The notes: generated by a model from the sequence alone, not told the origin. Positions 46,990 to 55,576 are shown, counted from the first letter of the stretch. The stretch is DNA of 64,000 bases from Nitratidesulfovibrio termitidis HI1 (GCF_000504305.1 NZ_KI632512.1:3722404-3786403), one strand, 5' to 3'. Numbers and translations are program-made.

Positions 46990-47873
46990 CGGTCCTCGTC
47001 CTCCAGAAGTTCGTAGCTGCTCACGGTTACCGGGGCGCGCAGGGTGTCCAGCACACGTTCCAGCAGGATGCCCTCGCGGCTGGGCGAATTGTGCCCGAAG
47101 GTGGCGCGGATGCCCAGCGTGACGAAGTGCACGGCGCGGTCCATGGCAATGGGCAGGCTGTCGCCCTGCAACAGGCTGCCGGTAAGCACGCTGGCAAAGG
47201 TGTCGCCCGTGCCGGGGTAGTGGGCGGGTATGTACTGGCAGTCCACCTTCCAGAACCTGTCGTGGGTGCTGTGGTAGGCTGCAACCGAACTGACGCCCGC
47301 ATGCCCGGCCACCGGCACGCTGGTGATCACCGCCACGCGAGGCCCCATGGCCGTCAGGCGGCGCAGCCAGACCATGAGGTCCGCCGTGGAGATGGATTCG
47401 CGGTAGGGTTCGTCCAGCAGCAGGGCAGCTTCCGTAAAATTGGGGGTGATGATGTCCGCCTTGCGCACCAGCCAGCGCATGCGCTGCACCATCTCCATGT
47501 CCATGGTGGGTTCCAGCTGGCCGTTGTCGCCCAGAACAGGGTCCACCACGGCAAGGCCGCCCTCTACCCGGCACATGTCGATGCACCGGGCCACGATGTC
47601 CACCTGCGCCGGGGAACCCAGAAAGCCGCTGTACACTGCGTCGAACTTCAGGTTCAGGGCCTGCCAGTGGTCCAGGAACAGGCGCATCTGGTCGGTAAGG
47701 TCCAGAAAGCTGTAGCCGGTGAAGCCCGCCGTATGGGTGGACAGCACGGCGGTAGGCATGGGGCACACCTGTGCGCCCATGGCAGACAGCACGGGTATGG
47801 CCACAGTGAGCGAGGTGCGGCCGAAGCCGGAAAGGTCGTGAATGGCCGCCACGCGCGGCACGGCATTGCGCAT
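46980..47873 (-). CDS. Pyridoxal / pyridoxamine kinase
   Basis: A 297-residue ribokinase-fold kinase that phosphorylates vitamin B6 vitamers in PLP salvage. It opens VAAIHDLSGFGRTSL, the family start, followed by LSTHTAGFTGYSF. The ATP-site region reads HYPGTGDTFASVLTG, with the catalytic Asp in GTGD. AAGGAGC precedes the ATG at 47873; longer upstream frames lack family similarity. It overlaps murI by ten bases. PdxY is the most likely type, but the substrate preference is not certain. Confidence 0.9.
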   Translation of the reverse strand: MRNAVPRVAAIHDLSGFGRTSLTVAIPVLSAMGAQVCPMPTAVLSTHTAGFTGYSFLDLTDQMRLFLDHWQALNLKFDAVYSGFLGSPAQVDIVARCIDMCRVEGGLAVVDPVLGDNGQLEPTMDMEMVQRMRWLVRKADIITPNFTEAALLLDEPYRESISTADLMVWLRRLTAMGPRVAVITSVPVAGHAGVSSVAAYHSTHDRFWKVDCQYIPAHYPGTGDTFASVLTGSLLQGDSLPIAMDRAVHFVTLGIRATFGHNSPSREGILLERVLDTLRAPVTVSSYELLEDEDRCK

Positions 47874-48058
47874 TGCAGGGCTCCTTGCGCGGAGTTCCGG
47901 ACTGGCCGGGGCATGCCGGGCGGCGTCAGGGGGGATTGGCAGGGCGATGGATGCCCGGATGTGCATGGTGCGCCCGGCGGGCACACCATCACCACGGAGC
48001 GGGGCAAAAGGCAAGGGGGGAGGGGGCGATACTGGTTGCGGATGGGGGTGATCCTGTC

Positions 48059-48679
48059 TCAGCGGTAGTCAGCGGGGTCGATGCACGTGTCGTACAGGGT
48101 CTTATCGAACGGTTTCCAATCGGTTTGATTGATGCCGCGTGGGCGAAGGGGATTGGCGGGAAATGCGGAAGCGATCTTGATCCAGCGTCCTTTCTCGCGG
48201 GCGATGGAGCGTATGGTGGCTGCGGCTTCGGAAAGATCTTGGTCCTGGCTGAACACCAGGGCCACGTCGTAGGCGTTTTGGCGAGCCAGTGTGATGATGT
48301 CGATGGCAATACGCACGTCAACACCTTTTTCCCTGCCAACACGAAGCGCCAACGTGTCGCCATTCGGGCAGGTGTACTCTTGAGTGCTGTATCGAAGAGG
48401 GCGTGAGAAGACATGCATGTTGGGCAATCTTCCCAAAGCAGCAAGTTTGTTATTCCAGAAGGTGTTCCACATGGGGCTTTCGGCGGCATCGGGAACGCCC
48501 GTGTAGAATCTTGTCTCGGCAAGATTCCACCCTTCCCGTGCACAAAGAGCAAGGGCAAGCGCCTGTGGGGAAAAATTGGAGTACGTATACCCGAAGGAGG
48601 CCTTGACGGAATAGAAAACATTCTGACCGTCAAAAAAGGCAACCGTGCGTTTGCTGGCCGGTTCGGGATGCGGTGGCAT
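48059..48679 (-). CDS. NYN-domain (PIN-like) ribonuclease, low GC
   Basis: A 206-residue single NYN domain, an RNase fold. The metal-binding acids are visible: FFDGQNVF near 20, GVDVRIAID near 130-138 and VFSQDQDLSEAA near 152-163. Such proteins degrade RNA and are often accessory genes. GC content is about 53-58 % by eye, lower than the flanking genes, so it may have been acquired. The ATG at 48679 follows a G-rich AGGGGGGGGAG stretch; an upstream ATG at 48742 lies inside the terminator hairpin of the previous gene and is rejected. It has no partner genes of its own. Confidence 0.85.
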   Translation of the reverse strand: MPPHPEPASKRTVAFFDGQNVFYSVKASFGYTYSNFSPQALALALCAREGWNLAETRFYTGVPDAAESPMWNTFWNNKLAALGRLPNMHVFSRPLRYSTQEYTCPNGDTLALRVGREKGVDVRIAIDIITLARQNAYDVALVFSQDQDLSEAAATIRSIAREKGRWIKIASAFPANPLRPRGINQTDWKPFDKTLYDTCIDPADYR

Positions 48680-48694
48680 GCTCTCCCCCCCCTT

Positions 48695-48754
48695 TCTAAA
48701 AAAATAACCCCGCCGAAGATTGGCAACCCGAAGGTGGCGCAAAGTCCGGCGGGG
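48695..48754 (-). terminator. Terminator of the TSUP transporter transcript
   Basis: On the minus strand, CCCCGCCG and CGGCGGGG (48747-48754 and 48708-48715) pair across a 31-base loop and are followed by TTATTTTTTT. It lies 95 bp after the TSUP stop and just before the NYN start codon. Confidence 0.75.
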
Positions 48755-48848
48755 AAGAAGTCAAGGCATGGAGAACCGTAGCGTCGGCCTCCTGAAAAAT
48801 CAATAGGGATTCTTGAAGGTGAAGTCAACGGCAAGGTTGCCCGGTGGG

Positions 48849-49802
48849 CTACCTGAAAAACTCCACCACGTACTTCCCCGCCGTGAACAGCAGGATGACG
48901 CACAGCATCCACTTGATCAGGTTTGCGGGCACGTGCTTCTGGCAGCGCGCGCCCAGGTACATGCCCGCCATGCCGCCAATGCCCAGCAAGAGGCCCAGTG
49001 TCCAGTCCGGGGCCACGGACATGTGCGGGTACAGCGGCGCGATGGCCATGTAGAAGGACACGCCCGCCACCGAGGTGACGAAGGTGCCCATCAGGGCCGC
49101 GCCCGCCACGGTGTACACCGGCAGCCCGAAGAACGAGACGAAGAACGGCGCAATGATGGCCCCGCCGCCAATACCGTACACCCCGCCCACGATCCCCACG
49201 ATGAAGCTCAGGCTGAAGATGCCCACGGTGCGAAAGCTGTAGGTTTCGCCGTAGAAGCTGTACGAGATGCGCGACAGGCAGCACTCGTTCATGCACACGG
49301 CTGGCAGGTCGTCGGGGTTCTTGCCTTCCGCCGCCGCCTTTTCGCGGTGGGTGCGCACCAGCGCGCGGAACTTTTCCTCCGCCGTGGCCTTGCCGTTGCC
49401 CGCCTTCTTCTTTGTCAGGTCGCGCACCATGCGCAGGGCGATGTAGGCCAGCACGCACGCGGCAAACAGCTTGAAGTCGCGCGCGTTGGGCAGGTACGTC
49501 ACCCGCACGAAGGCCCCTATCAGCACCCCCGGCAACGTGCCGATGATCACCACCCACGTCAGCGGCCAGACCATGCGCCCTTCGCGGATGTAGCGATACA
49601 CCCCGCTGGGAATGGCCACCACGTTGTAGAACTGGTTGGTGGCGCTGACGGACGGGTTCACGTAGCCCAGAAAGGACATCTGGAAGGGCAGCAACAGGAA
49701 CGCGCCGGACACGCCCCCCATGGACATGAAGAACGACACCACGAAGGCCACCAGCGGCGGTAGCCACGGTTCCGCGTGTATGCCTGCGACGGGGAAGTAC
49801 AT
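48849..49802 (-). CDS. TSUP-family anion transporter (TauE/SafE)
   Basis: A 317-residue membrane protein with eight to nine spans, of the TSUP/TauE family that moves sulfonates, sulfite or other anions. The paired motifs FFMSMGGVSGAFLLLPF and VYGIGGGAIIAPFF mark the two halves. A cytoplasmic loop of about 60 residues (about 125-185) contains the cysteine cluster CMNECC, not typical of the family core. An AGGAGG site precedes the ATG. It is divergent from tunR, with predicted TunR sites between them; TSUP genes are reported targets of TunR repression, so a role in tungstate or molybdate export is plausible. Confidence 0.9.
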   Translation of the reverse strand: MYFPVAGIHAEPWLPPLVAFVVSFFMSMGGVSGAFLLLPFQMSFLGYVNPSVSATNQFYNVVAIPSGVYRYIREGRMVWPLTWVVIIGTLPGVLIGAFVRVTYLPNARDFKLFAACVLAYIALRMVRDLTKKKAGNGKATAEEKFRALVRTHREKAAAEGKNPDDLPAVCMNECCLSRISYSFYGETYSFRTVGIFSLSFIVGIVGGVYGIGGGAIIAPFFVSFFGLPVYTVAGAALMGTFVTSVAGVSFYMAIAPLYPHMSVAPDWTLGLLLGIGGMAGMYLGARCQKHVPANLIKWMLCVILLFTAGKYVVEFFR

Positions 49803-49951
49803 GGTGGCCTCCTGTGTCGGGATGACCAGGGTGGGGGGCGATGGAAGCGACAGGGCGACCGGACCGGTGGAGTCCCGACGGGGCCGATGGGGACTGTGGG
49901 CAGAGGCTGTGCCGATGGTCGGTGCGGCAGTGCTTTTCGGGTGCTATTCTG

Positions 49952-49981
49952 TTGACACGCTTTTTATAATCTTCGTGTCAA
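49952..49981. promoter_or_regulatory. Predicted TunR operator, perfect palindrome
   Basis: TTGACACG and CGTGTCAA face each other across exactly 14 AT-rich bases, giving a 30-bp site with perfect 8-bp half-sites. It lies 150 bp before the TSUP start codon in a rare AT-rich stretch that must hold its promoter. The published TunR motif is 30 bp long; I do not recall its sequence, so the match is of length and context. Confidence 0.65.
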
Positions 49982-50007
49982 TTGAAAGATACGACACGGC
50001 CTGTTCG

Positions 50008-50037
50008 TTGTCACGGATTATTTTATTTTCATGTCTG
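50008..50037. promoter_or_regulatory. Second predicted TunR site, degenerate
   Basis: TTGTCACG and CATGTCTG with the same 14-base AT-rich spacer. Twelve of sixteen half-site bases agree with the site at 49952. The two centres are 56 bp apart, which would allow one regulator to act on both divergent genes. Confidence 0.5.
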
Positions 50038-50133
50038 TGCGCGAAATGAATCACGGCTTTGATTTTCGCGCATCTGCGCCTATATGGTAGAAATTCTGGC
50101 AACGAACGGGCCGCACCCGGATTACAATTGGGC

Positions 50134-50242
50134 CGTATCCTGACGGCATCCGGACCGCATCCGAACCGCATCCTGACCGTATCCGGGGCGTTCTGGGCCG
50201 TATCCTGACCGTATCCCGGGTGTCCGCAGGCCGCATCCGGTC
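50134..50242. repeat. 11-bp tandem repeat array upstream of tunR
   Basis: Ten units in register, nine of 11 bp and one of 10, with consensus CGYATCCKGAC. The array ends 96 bp before the tunR start codon. It is GC-rich and adjoins the AT-rich block that carries the predicted operators. Confidence 0.85.
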
Positions 50243-50338
50243 CGGCCACACCCGCGCCAAAGACAGTCACGCCGAAGACACCCGGCACCGGACACTCGCC
50301 TTGCCCGGCACCACGCGTACGCAACCAACGGGACACCC

Positions 50339-51427
50339 ATGCGACAGGACGACAGCCTCGAACGAATCTGGGAAGCGCTGGCCGAAAACGTGGCGGAACG
50401 CCGCCACAACCCGGCGGGCATGCTCTCCATTCCCGACGACGTGAAGTATCTGGACACGGTGGAGCTGGCCCGGCTGGAAGAAGCCTTCCGCCTGTGGGCC
50501 GCCCGCCCGGCACGGGGCGACGTGCGCCGCTCGCGCCTGCGCATGCTGCTGGTGTTCCTGCTCATTCGCCACACCGGGGCGCGCCTGGGCGAGGTGCTGG
50601 CTCTGGCCCCGGGCCGCGACATCGACACGGCGCGTGGCGTGGCGTACCTCGGCGAGCCGCAGCGCGAGGTGCAACTGCCGCCCGACCTCGTCACCCAACT
50701 TGCCGACCTGCTGGACGAAGCCGTGGCGGGCGAGGGCGAACACCCCTTTGCCGTGGACCAGGCCCATGTGCGCCGCAAGTTCTACGAGCGCGCCCACGAC
50801 TGCGACCTTGCCCCCGACCTTGCCAACCCCAGCGCCCTGCGCCGCTCGCGGGCCATCGAACTGCTGCGGTCGGGCCTGCCGCTGCCCGTGGTGCAGCGCC
50901 TGCTGGGCCATTCCACGGCCAGCCTGACGGCGGCGTACATCGATGTTTCGACAGAGGACATGCAGCGCATGGTGGGCCACGCGCTGGACCGCGAGCAGCG
51001 CCGCCGCACCAGCGCGCGCAACGCCTTTTACGGGCGCATCGCGGCGGTGGTGCGCGGCGACGTGCAGTCGGTGGTTTCGGTGCAGACGCCGTCGGGCATC
51101 CGGGTGGCCTCGGTCATCACCAACGACAGTCTGGACAATCTGGGGCTGCGCCCCGGCGTGTTCGCGGCGGCAGAGGTGAAGGCCCCCTGGGTGGTGCTGA
51201 CCGTGGGCAGCGAAGCCCCGTCGTCCACGGCGGGCAACGTGTACCCGGCCACCATCGCCAAGGTGGTGGTGGGCGCGGCCACGGCGGAAGCGGTGGCGCG
51301 CCTTGCGGACGGCACGGAAATCTGCTCGGTGCTTACGGCGGACCGGGTGCGCGCGCTGGACCTGGCCGTGGGCACCCCGGTGTGGGTGCTGATCAACGTC
51401 TTTTCGGTCATCCTGAACGTAAGCTGA
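50339..51427 (+). CDS. tunR: Tungstate-responsive regulator, recombinase-like
   Basis: A 362-residue protein joining a XerC/D-like domain (about 35-220) to two Mop/TOBE oxyanion-binding domains (about 225-290 and 299-362). This architecture defines TunR, a factor known from sulfate reducers that controls molybdate and tungstate genes. Of the recombinase residues, Arg82 (TGARLGEV), Arg168, His191 (LLGHS) and Tyr200 remain, but the HxxR histidine is S165 and the next conserved His is R169, so strand cleavage is doubtful. The Mop pair opens NAFYGRIAAVVRG and GNVYPATIAKVVVG. It is divergent from the TSUP gene. A ribosome site is weak (ACGGGACACCC before the ATG). Confidence 0.9.
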   Translation: MRQDDSLERIWEALAENVAERRHNPAGMLSIPDDVKYLDTVELARLEEAFRLWAARPARGDVRRSRLRMLLVFLLIRHTGARLGEVLALAPGRDIDTARGVAYLGEPQREVQLPPDLVTQLADLLDEAVAGEGEHPFAVDQAHVRRKFYERAHDCDLAPDLANPSALRRSRAIELLRSGLPLPVVQRLLGHSTASLTAAYIDVSTEDMQRMVGHALDREQRRRTSARNAFYGRIAAVVRGDVQSVVSVQTPSGIRVASVITNDSLDNLGLRPGVFAAAEVKAPWVVLTVGSEAPSSTAGNVYPATIAKVVVGAATAEAVARLADGTEICSVLTADRVRALDLAVGTPVWVLINVFSVILNVS

Positions 51428-51605
51428 CGGGCGGCGCGCCTGCCCTGCCCGCTGGCAGGTGCGCCCGGTTGCTGTCTGCTGCGTGCCTCTTCAACGCGTC
51501 GCCCTGGCTGCATGTGGCCCCGGCGTTCACGCGGCATGCCCCGAAGCACCCCTCCGTGCGACGCGGTGGCGTACAGCCCGCCGCTCCGCTCCTGTTCGCC
51601 GCCTC

Positions 51606-51670
51606 ATCGTCAAGGAGCTCCCATCGTCAAGGGGCCCCATCATCAAGGGGCCCCATCATCAGGGGGCCGA
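51606..51670. repeat. 16-17 bp tandem repeat upstream of hisD
   Basis: Four units of the type CATCGTCAAGGGGCCCC (17, 17, 16 and 15 bp) lie in the 408-bp spacer between tunR and hisD. No other feature was recognised in 51428-51835. Confidence 0.8.
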
Positions 51671-51835
51671 ACCGTGCGCCAGTGCGGCACTCTCGACTTT
51701 TGCCCGCCGCTCCGGTATGTGGCGCGAACACACCCACTGCCGCCTGTGCGCGCAGGCAGCCCTTGCTGGCCTGCCCGCCGCGCGGCACCCCGCTGCACAC
51801 CGCCGCATACAGGTCGCACTCTCAAGGAGGCCGCC

Positions 51836-53140
51836 ATGCCATGCCGTACGCTTTTCCTCCGGTCGGTGGACGACTGGAAGGAACTGCAGGCCCTGCTCGC
51901 GGGACGCGACAACCCCGGCGATACCGTGGAACCCGCCGTCCGCGAGATTCTGGATACCGTCCGCGCCGGGGGCGATGCCGCCCTGGCCGACTACACCAGC
52001 CGTTTCGACTGTCCCGGCTTCGACGCCGCGCGCATCCGCGTGGATGAAGACGAAATCGCCGCCGCCCTCGCAGAGGTCGGCCCCGACGACAGGGCCATCA
52101 TCGCCGAAGCCGCCGCCAACATCCGCGCCTTTCACGAGGCGCAGAAGGAACGGTCGTGGTTCACCACCCGGCCCGACGGTTCCGTGCTGGGCCAGATGGT
52201 CACCCCCGTGGACCGCGCCGGGCTGTACGTGCCCGGCGGGCAGGGCGGCAACACCCCGCTCATTTCCAGCCTGCTGATGAACGCCATCCCCGCCCAGGTG
52301 GCCGGGGTGCCGGAAATCGCCGTCATTTCGCCGCCCCGCAAGGACGGCACGCTGAACCCGTTCATTCTCGCCGCCGCGCATCACCTGGGCATTACCGAGG
52401 TGCACCGCGCGGGCAGCGCCTGGGCCATCGCCGCTCTTGCCTTCGGCACCGAGACGGTGCGTCCCGTGGACGTCATCGCCGGGCCGGGCAACATCTGGGT
52501 GACCACGGCCAAGCGCCTGCTGATCGGCCGGGTGGGCATAGACATGATCGCCGGGCCCAGCGAGATACTCATTCTTGCCGACCACACCGCCCGCGCCGAC
52601 TGGGTGGCCGCCGACATGCTGTCGCAGGCCGAGCACGACCCGCTGGCCTCGTCCATCTGCATTACCGATTCGCCCGCGCTGGTGGACGCCCTGAAGCTGG
52701 AACTGGCCGCGCAGTGCGACACGCTGCCCCGCGCGGACATTGCCCGCAAGGCGCTGGCCGACTGGGGCGCCATTGTGGTGGTGCCCGACATGGCCACCGG
52801 CGTCGCCATCAGCAACATGATTGCGCCGGAACACCTGGAAGTGCTGACCAAGGATCCGTGGGCGCTGCTGGGCGCCATCCGGCACGCCGGGGCCGTGTTT
52901 CTGGGCGGCTGGTCGCCGGAACCGGTGGGCGACTACTACGCCGGTCCCAACCACGTGCTGCCCACCATGGGCACCGCGCGCTTTTCGTCGGCCCTTTCCG
53001 TGCAGACCTTCTGCAAGCGCACCAGCGTCATTTCGGCCACCGCCGCGTTCACGCGCGGGCATGCCGCCTCCATTGCGCGGCTGGCCAGGCTGGAAGGGCT
53101 GGAGGCGCACGCCCGCTCGGCGGAATCGCGCAACAGGTAG
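51836..53140 (+). CDS. hisD: Histidinol dehydrogenase
   Basis: A 434-residue enzyme catalysing the last two steps of histidine synthesis, from histidinol to histidine, using NAD and zinc. The motif GRVGIDMIAGPSEILILAD contains the family signature, and the general-base region reads IAPEHLEVL near residue 330; GPNHVLPTMG follows with a further conserved His. An AAGGAGG site precedes the ATG; the open frame further upstream is repeat-derived. Other his genes are not nearby. Confidence 0.97.
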   Translation: MPCRTLFLRSVDDWKELQALLAGRDNPGDTVEPAVREILDTVRAGGDAALADYTSRFDCPGFDAARIRVDEDEIAAALAEVGPDDRAIIAEAAANIRAFHEAQKERSWFTTRPDGSVLGQMVTPVDRAGLYVPGGQGGNTPLISSLLMNAIPAQVAGVPEIAVISPPRKDGTLNPFILAAAHHLGITEVHRAGSAWAIAALAFGTETVRPVDVIAGPGNIWVTTAKRLLIGRVGIDMIAGPSEILILADHTARADWVAADMLSQAEHDPLASSICITDSPALVDALKLELAAQCDTLPRADIARKALADWGAIVVVPDMATGVAISNMIAPEHLEVLTKDPWALLGAIRHAGAVFLGGWSPEPVGDYYAGPNHVLPTMGTARFSSALSVQTFCKRTSVISATAAFTRGHAASIARLARLEGLEAHARSAESRNR

Positions 53141-53421
53141 CAACGGGCCGGGGCGTTGCGCCGCCAGGCGTGGCGGGCGCCACGGCCATCCTGCACCGTG
53201 GGCATTTTTCGGCGCGCATCCGGTTGGGTGCGCATCTGGACGGGCCGCCCGTCTTGTATGGCGTGCCCGTCCCGCGTTATCGTATCCGAAGGCCCGACGG
53301 TCCCCCCCCGTGCACACGCGGCAGGGTGCCCGGGCTTGTGGGCATCAGCCCCCGTGATGCCGCAAGGCATCGCGCGGCATCGGCCCCGTAACCGAAGAAA
53401 ACCGAAGACAAGGGAAGATAC

Positions 53422-54318
53422 ATGCAGGTCGTCACGCAAACCGACATCAAGGAATACCCGCTGCTTTCGCGGGGCAAGGTCCGCGACATCTACGAGATCG
53501 ACGCGCAGACCCTGCTCATCGTCACCACCGACCGCATGTCGGCCTTTGACGTGATCATGGGTGAACCCATCCCCTACAAGGGCGTGATCCTGAACAGCAT
53601 CACCCTGTTTTGGATGAACCGCTTCGCCGGGCTGGTGAAGAACCACCTGATCGAGCATGACGTGAACCGCTTTCCCGCGCCGCTCGCCCCCTACCGCGAC
53701 ATGCTGGAAGGCCGCGCCGTGATCGTGAAGAAGGCCAGGCCCCTGCCGGTGGAATGCATCGTGCGCGGGCACATCACCGGTTCCGGCTGGAAGGACTACA
53801 AGGCCACCGGCGCGGTGTGCGGCCACAAGCTGCCCGCCGGGCTGCTGGAATCGGCCAAGCTGGAAACCCCGCTGTTCACGCCTTCGACCAAGGCCGAACT
53901 TGGCGAGCACGACGAGAACATCAGCCTCGAACAGGCCGCAATGCTGCTGGGCGGCGACCTTGCCGCCAAGGTGCAGGAACTTTCCATCGCCATCTTCTCG
54001 CAGGCGCGCGAATACGCCGAAGGGCGCGGCATCATCATCGCCGACACCAAGTTCGAGTTCGGGTTGGTGGATGGCGAACTGATCCTGATCGACGAGGTGC
54101 TGACCCCCGATTCGTCGCGCTTCTGGCCCGCCGCCGGGTACGCGCCCGGCAAGGGGCAGCCCAGCTTCGACAAGCAGTACCTGCGCGACTGGCTGGCCTC
54201 GCAGCCGTGGGACAAGACCCCGCCGCCCCCGGCCCTGCCGGAACACGTGGTTGCCGAGACGGGGAAGAAGTACCGCGAGGCGTATGAGATTCTCACCGGG
54301 CAAAAATTGTCCGTCTAG
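53422..54318 (+). CDS. purC: SAICAR synthetase
   Basis: A 298-residue enzyme joining aspartate to CAIR in purine synthesis. YPLLSRGKVRDIYEID binds nucleotide, the family signature is VECIVRGHITGSGWKDY, and the active-site segment reads IADTKFEFGLVDGELILIDEVLTPDSSRFW. It is of the longer (about 300-residue) type seen in yeast and many proteobacteria, not the short E. coli type. AAGGGAAG precedes the ATG. It lies 280 bp after hisD and 140 bp before fabI; whether they share a promoter is unclear. Confidence 0.97.
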   Translation: MQVVTQTDIKEYPLLSRGKVRDIYEIDAQTLLIVTTDRMSAFDVIMGEPIPYKGVILNSITLFWMNRFAGLVKNHLIEHDVNRFPAPLAPYRDMLEGRAVIVKKARPLPVECIVRGHITGSGWKDYKATGAVCGHKLPAGLLESAKLETPLFTPSTKAELGEHDENISLEQAAMLLGGDLAAKVQELSIAIFSQAREYAEGRGIIIADTKFEFGLVDGELILIDEVLTPDSSRFWPAAGYAPGKGQPSFDKQYLRDWLASQPWDKTPPPPALPEHVVAETGKKYREAYEILTGQKLSV

Positions 54319-54458
54319 TTTCCGCACGTTTCATTACGGCTCGCGGTGTTCTTGAGGGCCCTTTGGGGAAGAACGCCGCGCCGCCGCACGCCGGTATGCC
54401 GCGCCGCGCGCCGCATGCCCGTTTTTTGCCATCTACCCAGAACCACAGGGAGAACCGC

Positions 54459-55223
54459 ATGCTGCTCGCAGGAAAGAAGGCTCTGATCTTCGGCGTGGCC
54501 AACAACAAGAGCATTGCCTACGGCATTTCCAAGGAATTCAAGGACCAGGGCGCCCAGCTGGCCTTCAGCTACGTGGGCGAGGCCATCCAGAAGCGCGTGG
54601 AACCCATCTGCGAAGAACTGGGCGGCGACTACACCTTTGCCTGTGACGTCACCGACGACGCCCAGGTGGCCGCCGCCGCCGACTTCGTGCGCGAAAAATG
54701 GGGCGCCGTGGACGTCATCGTCCATTCCGTGGCCTTTGCCCACCGCGACGATCTGCACGGTCGCTTCATCGACACCACCCGCGACGGCTTCAAGCTGGCG
54801 CTGGACGTTTCCGCCTATTCGCTGGTGACGCTGTGCAAGGCCTTCGAGCCGCTGCTGAACCCCGGCTCCTCGGTGCTGACCATGACCTACTACGGCTCGC
54901 AGAAGGTCATCACCAACTACAACGTCATGGGCGTGGCCAAGGCCGCGCTGGAAGCCTCCGTCCGCTACCTTGCCGTGGACCTGGGCGAGAAGGGCGTGCG
55001 CATCAACGGCCTGAGCGCCGGTCCCATCAAGACCCTGGCCGCGTCGGGCATCTCCGGTTTCAAGAACATCCTGAACCACATCGAGGAACATGCGCCCCTG
55101 CGCCGCAACGTGACCATCGAGGACGTGGGCCGCGCGGCGGTGTTCCTGGCCTCCGACCTGTCGTCCGCCATGACGGGCGAGGTGGTGTTTGTGGATTCGG
55201 GCTATAACGTCATGGGCATCTAG
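54459..55223 (+). CDS. fabI: Enoyl-ACP reductase
   Basis: A 254-residue short-chain reductase completing each round of fatty-acid elongation with NADH. ALIFGVANNKSIAYGISKEF binds the cofactor, and the catalytic pair is the Tyr and Lys of NYNVMGVAKAALEA (Tyr-x6-Lys); an upstream TYYGSQKV is also typical of FabI. It is the target of triclosan-type inhibitors. The ATG at 54459 follows CAGGGAG. A large nested inverted repeat begins at its stop codon and probably ends the transcript. Confidence 0.97.
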   Translation: MLLAGKKALIFGVANNKSIAYGISKEFKDQGAQLAFSYVGEAIQKRVEPICEELGGDYTFACDVTDDAQVAAAADFVREKWGAVDVIVHSVAFAHRDDLHGRFIDTTRDGFKLALDVSAYSLVTLCKAFEPLLNPGSSVLTMTYYGSQKVITNYNVMGVAKAALEASVRYLAVDLGEKGVRINGLSAGPIKTLAASGISGFKNILNHIEEHAPLRRNVTIEDVGRAAVFLASDLSSAMTGEVVFVDSGYNVMGI

Positions 55224-55371
55224 CACGCCATCCCCAAACGGGCGCTTTTGCCCGATGGCGTCGTCAAACGGCGTTTTTGCGCGGGTCGAGTACGAAAGAG
55301 TACACTCCCCTTGCAAAAACGCCGTTTTCCTTGCCCTCGGCACAAAATCGCTCCGTTTGGGGATGGCGTGC
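55223..55371. repeat. Nested inverted-repeat element E
   Basis: A perfect 19-bp inverted repeat (55223-55241 and 55353-55371) encloses a perfect 15-bp inverted repeat (55266-55280 and 55313-55327; AAACGGCGTTTTTGC) and a central GAGTAC-type hairpin. A small hairpin CGGGC-GCTTTT-GCCCG lies at 55239-55254. It starts at the last base of fabI. The GGCGTTTTTG arm and central GTAC/GTAC motif are shared with element B at 1777-1891. It may work as a terminator or be a mobile remnant. Confidence 0.85.
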
Positions 55372-55576
55372 CGTTGCGCGGGCGCGGGTGGGGAAGGTGA
55401 CGGTTGCTTGCCGGGTATCATGTGCGCTCCGTTGCGGGGAAACGCGTCATGCGCCGGGGTTACGGCATTCTCACGCTGTTGCCGTCCGGATGGGGCGGGC
55501 GTAGGGATGCGGATGCGCCGGAGCTGGCGGGCGTGTTGCGCCCGCTCCGGCAGTCGTACGCAAGGAGCAATCCCCC

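Noticed and set aside
48680-48742. Longer NYN protein starting at 48742
   Set aside because: The extra codons lie in the terminator hairpin of the transporter gene; the G-rich ribosome site supports 48679.
49952-49970. TTGACA ... TATAAT as a promoter
   Set aside because: Only seven bases separate the two hexamers, far from 17; the match is due to the palindrome and its AT spacer.
50339-51427. Phage integrase or XerD recombinase
   Set aside because: Two Mop/TOBE domains follow the recombinase-like part, the HxxR histidine is replaced, and no phage genes or att sites lie nearby.
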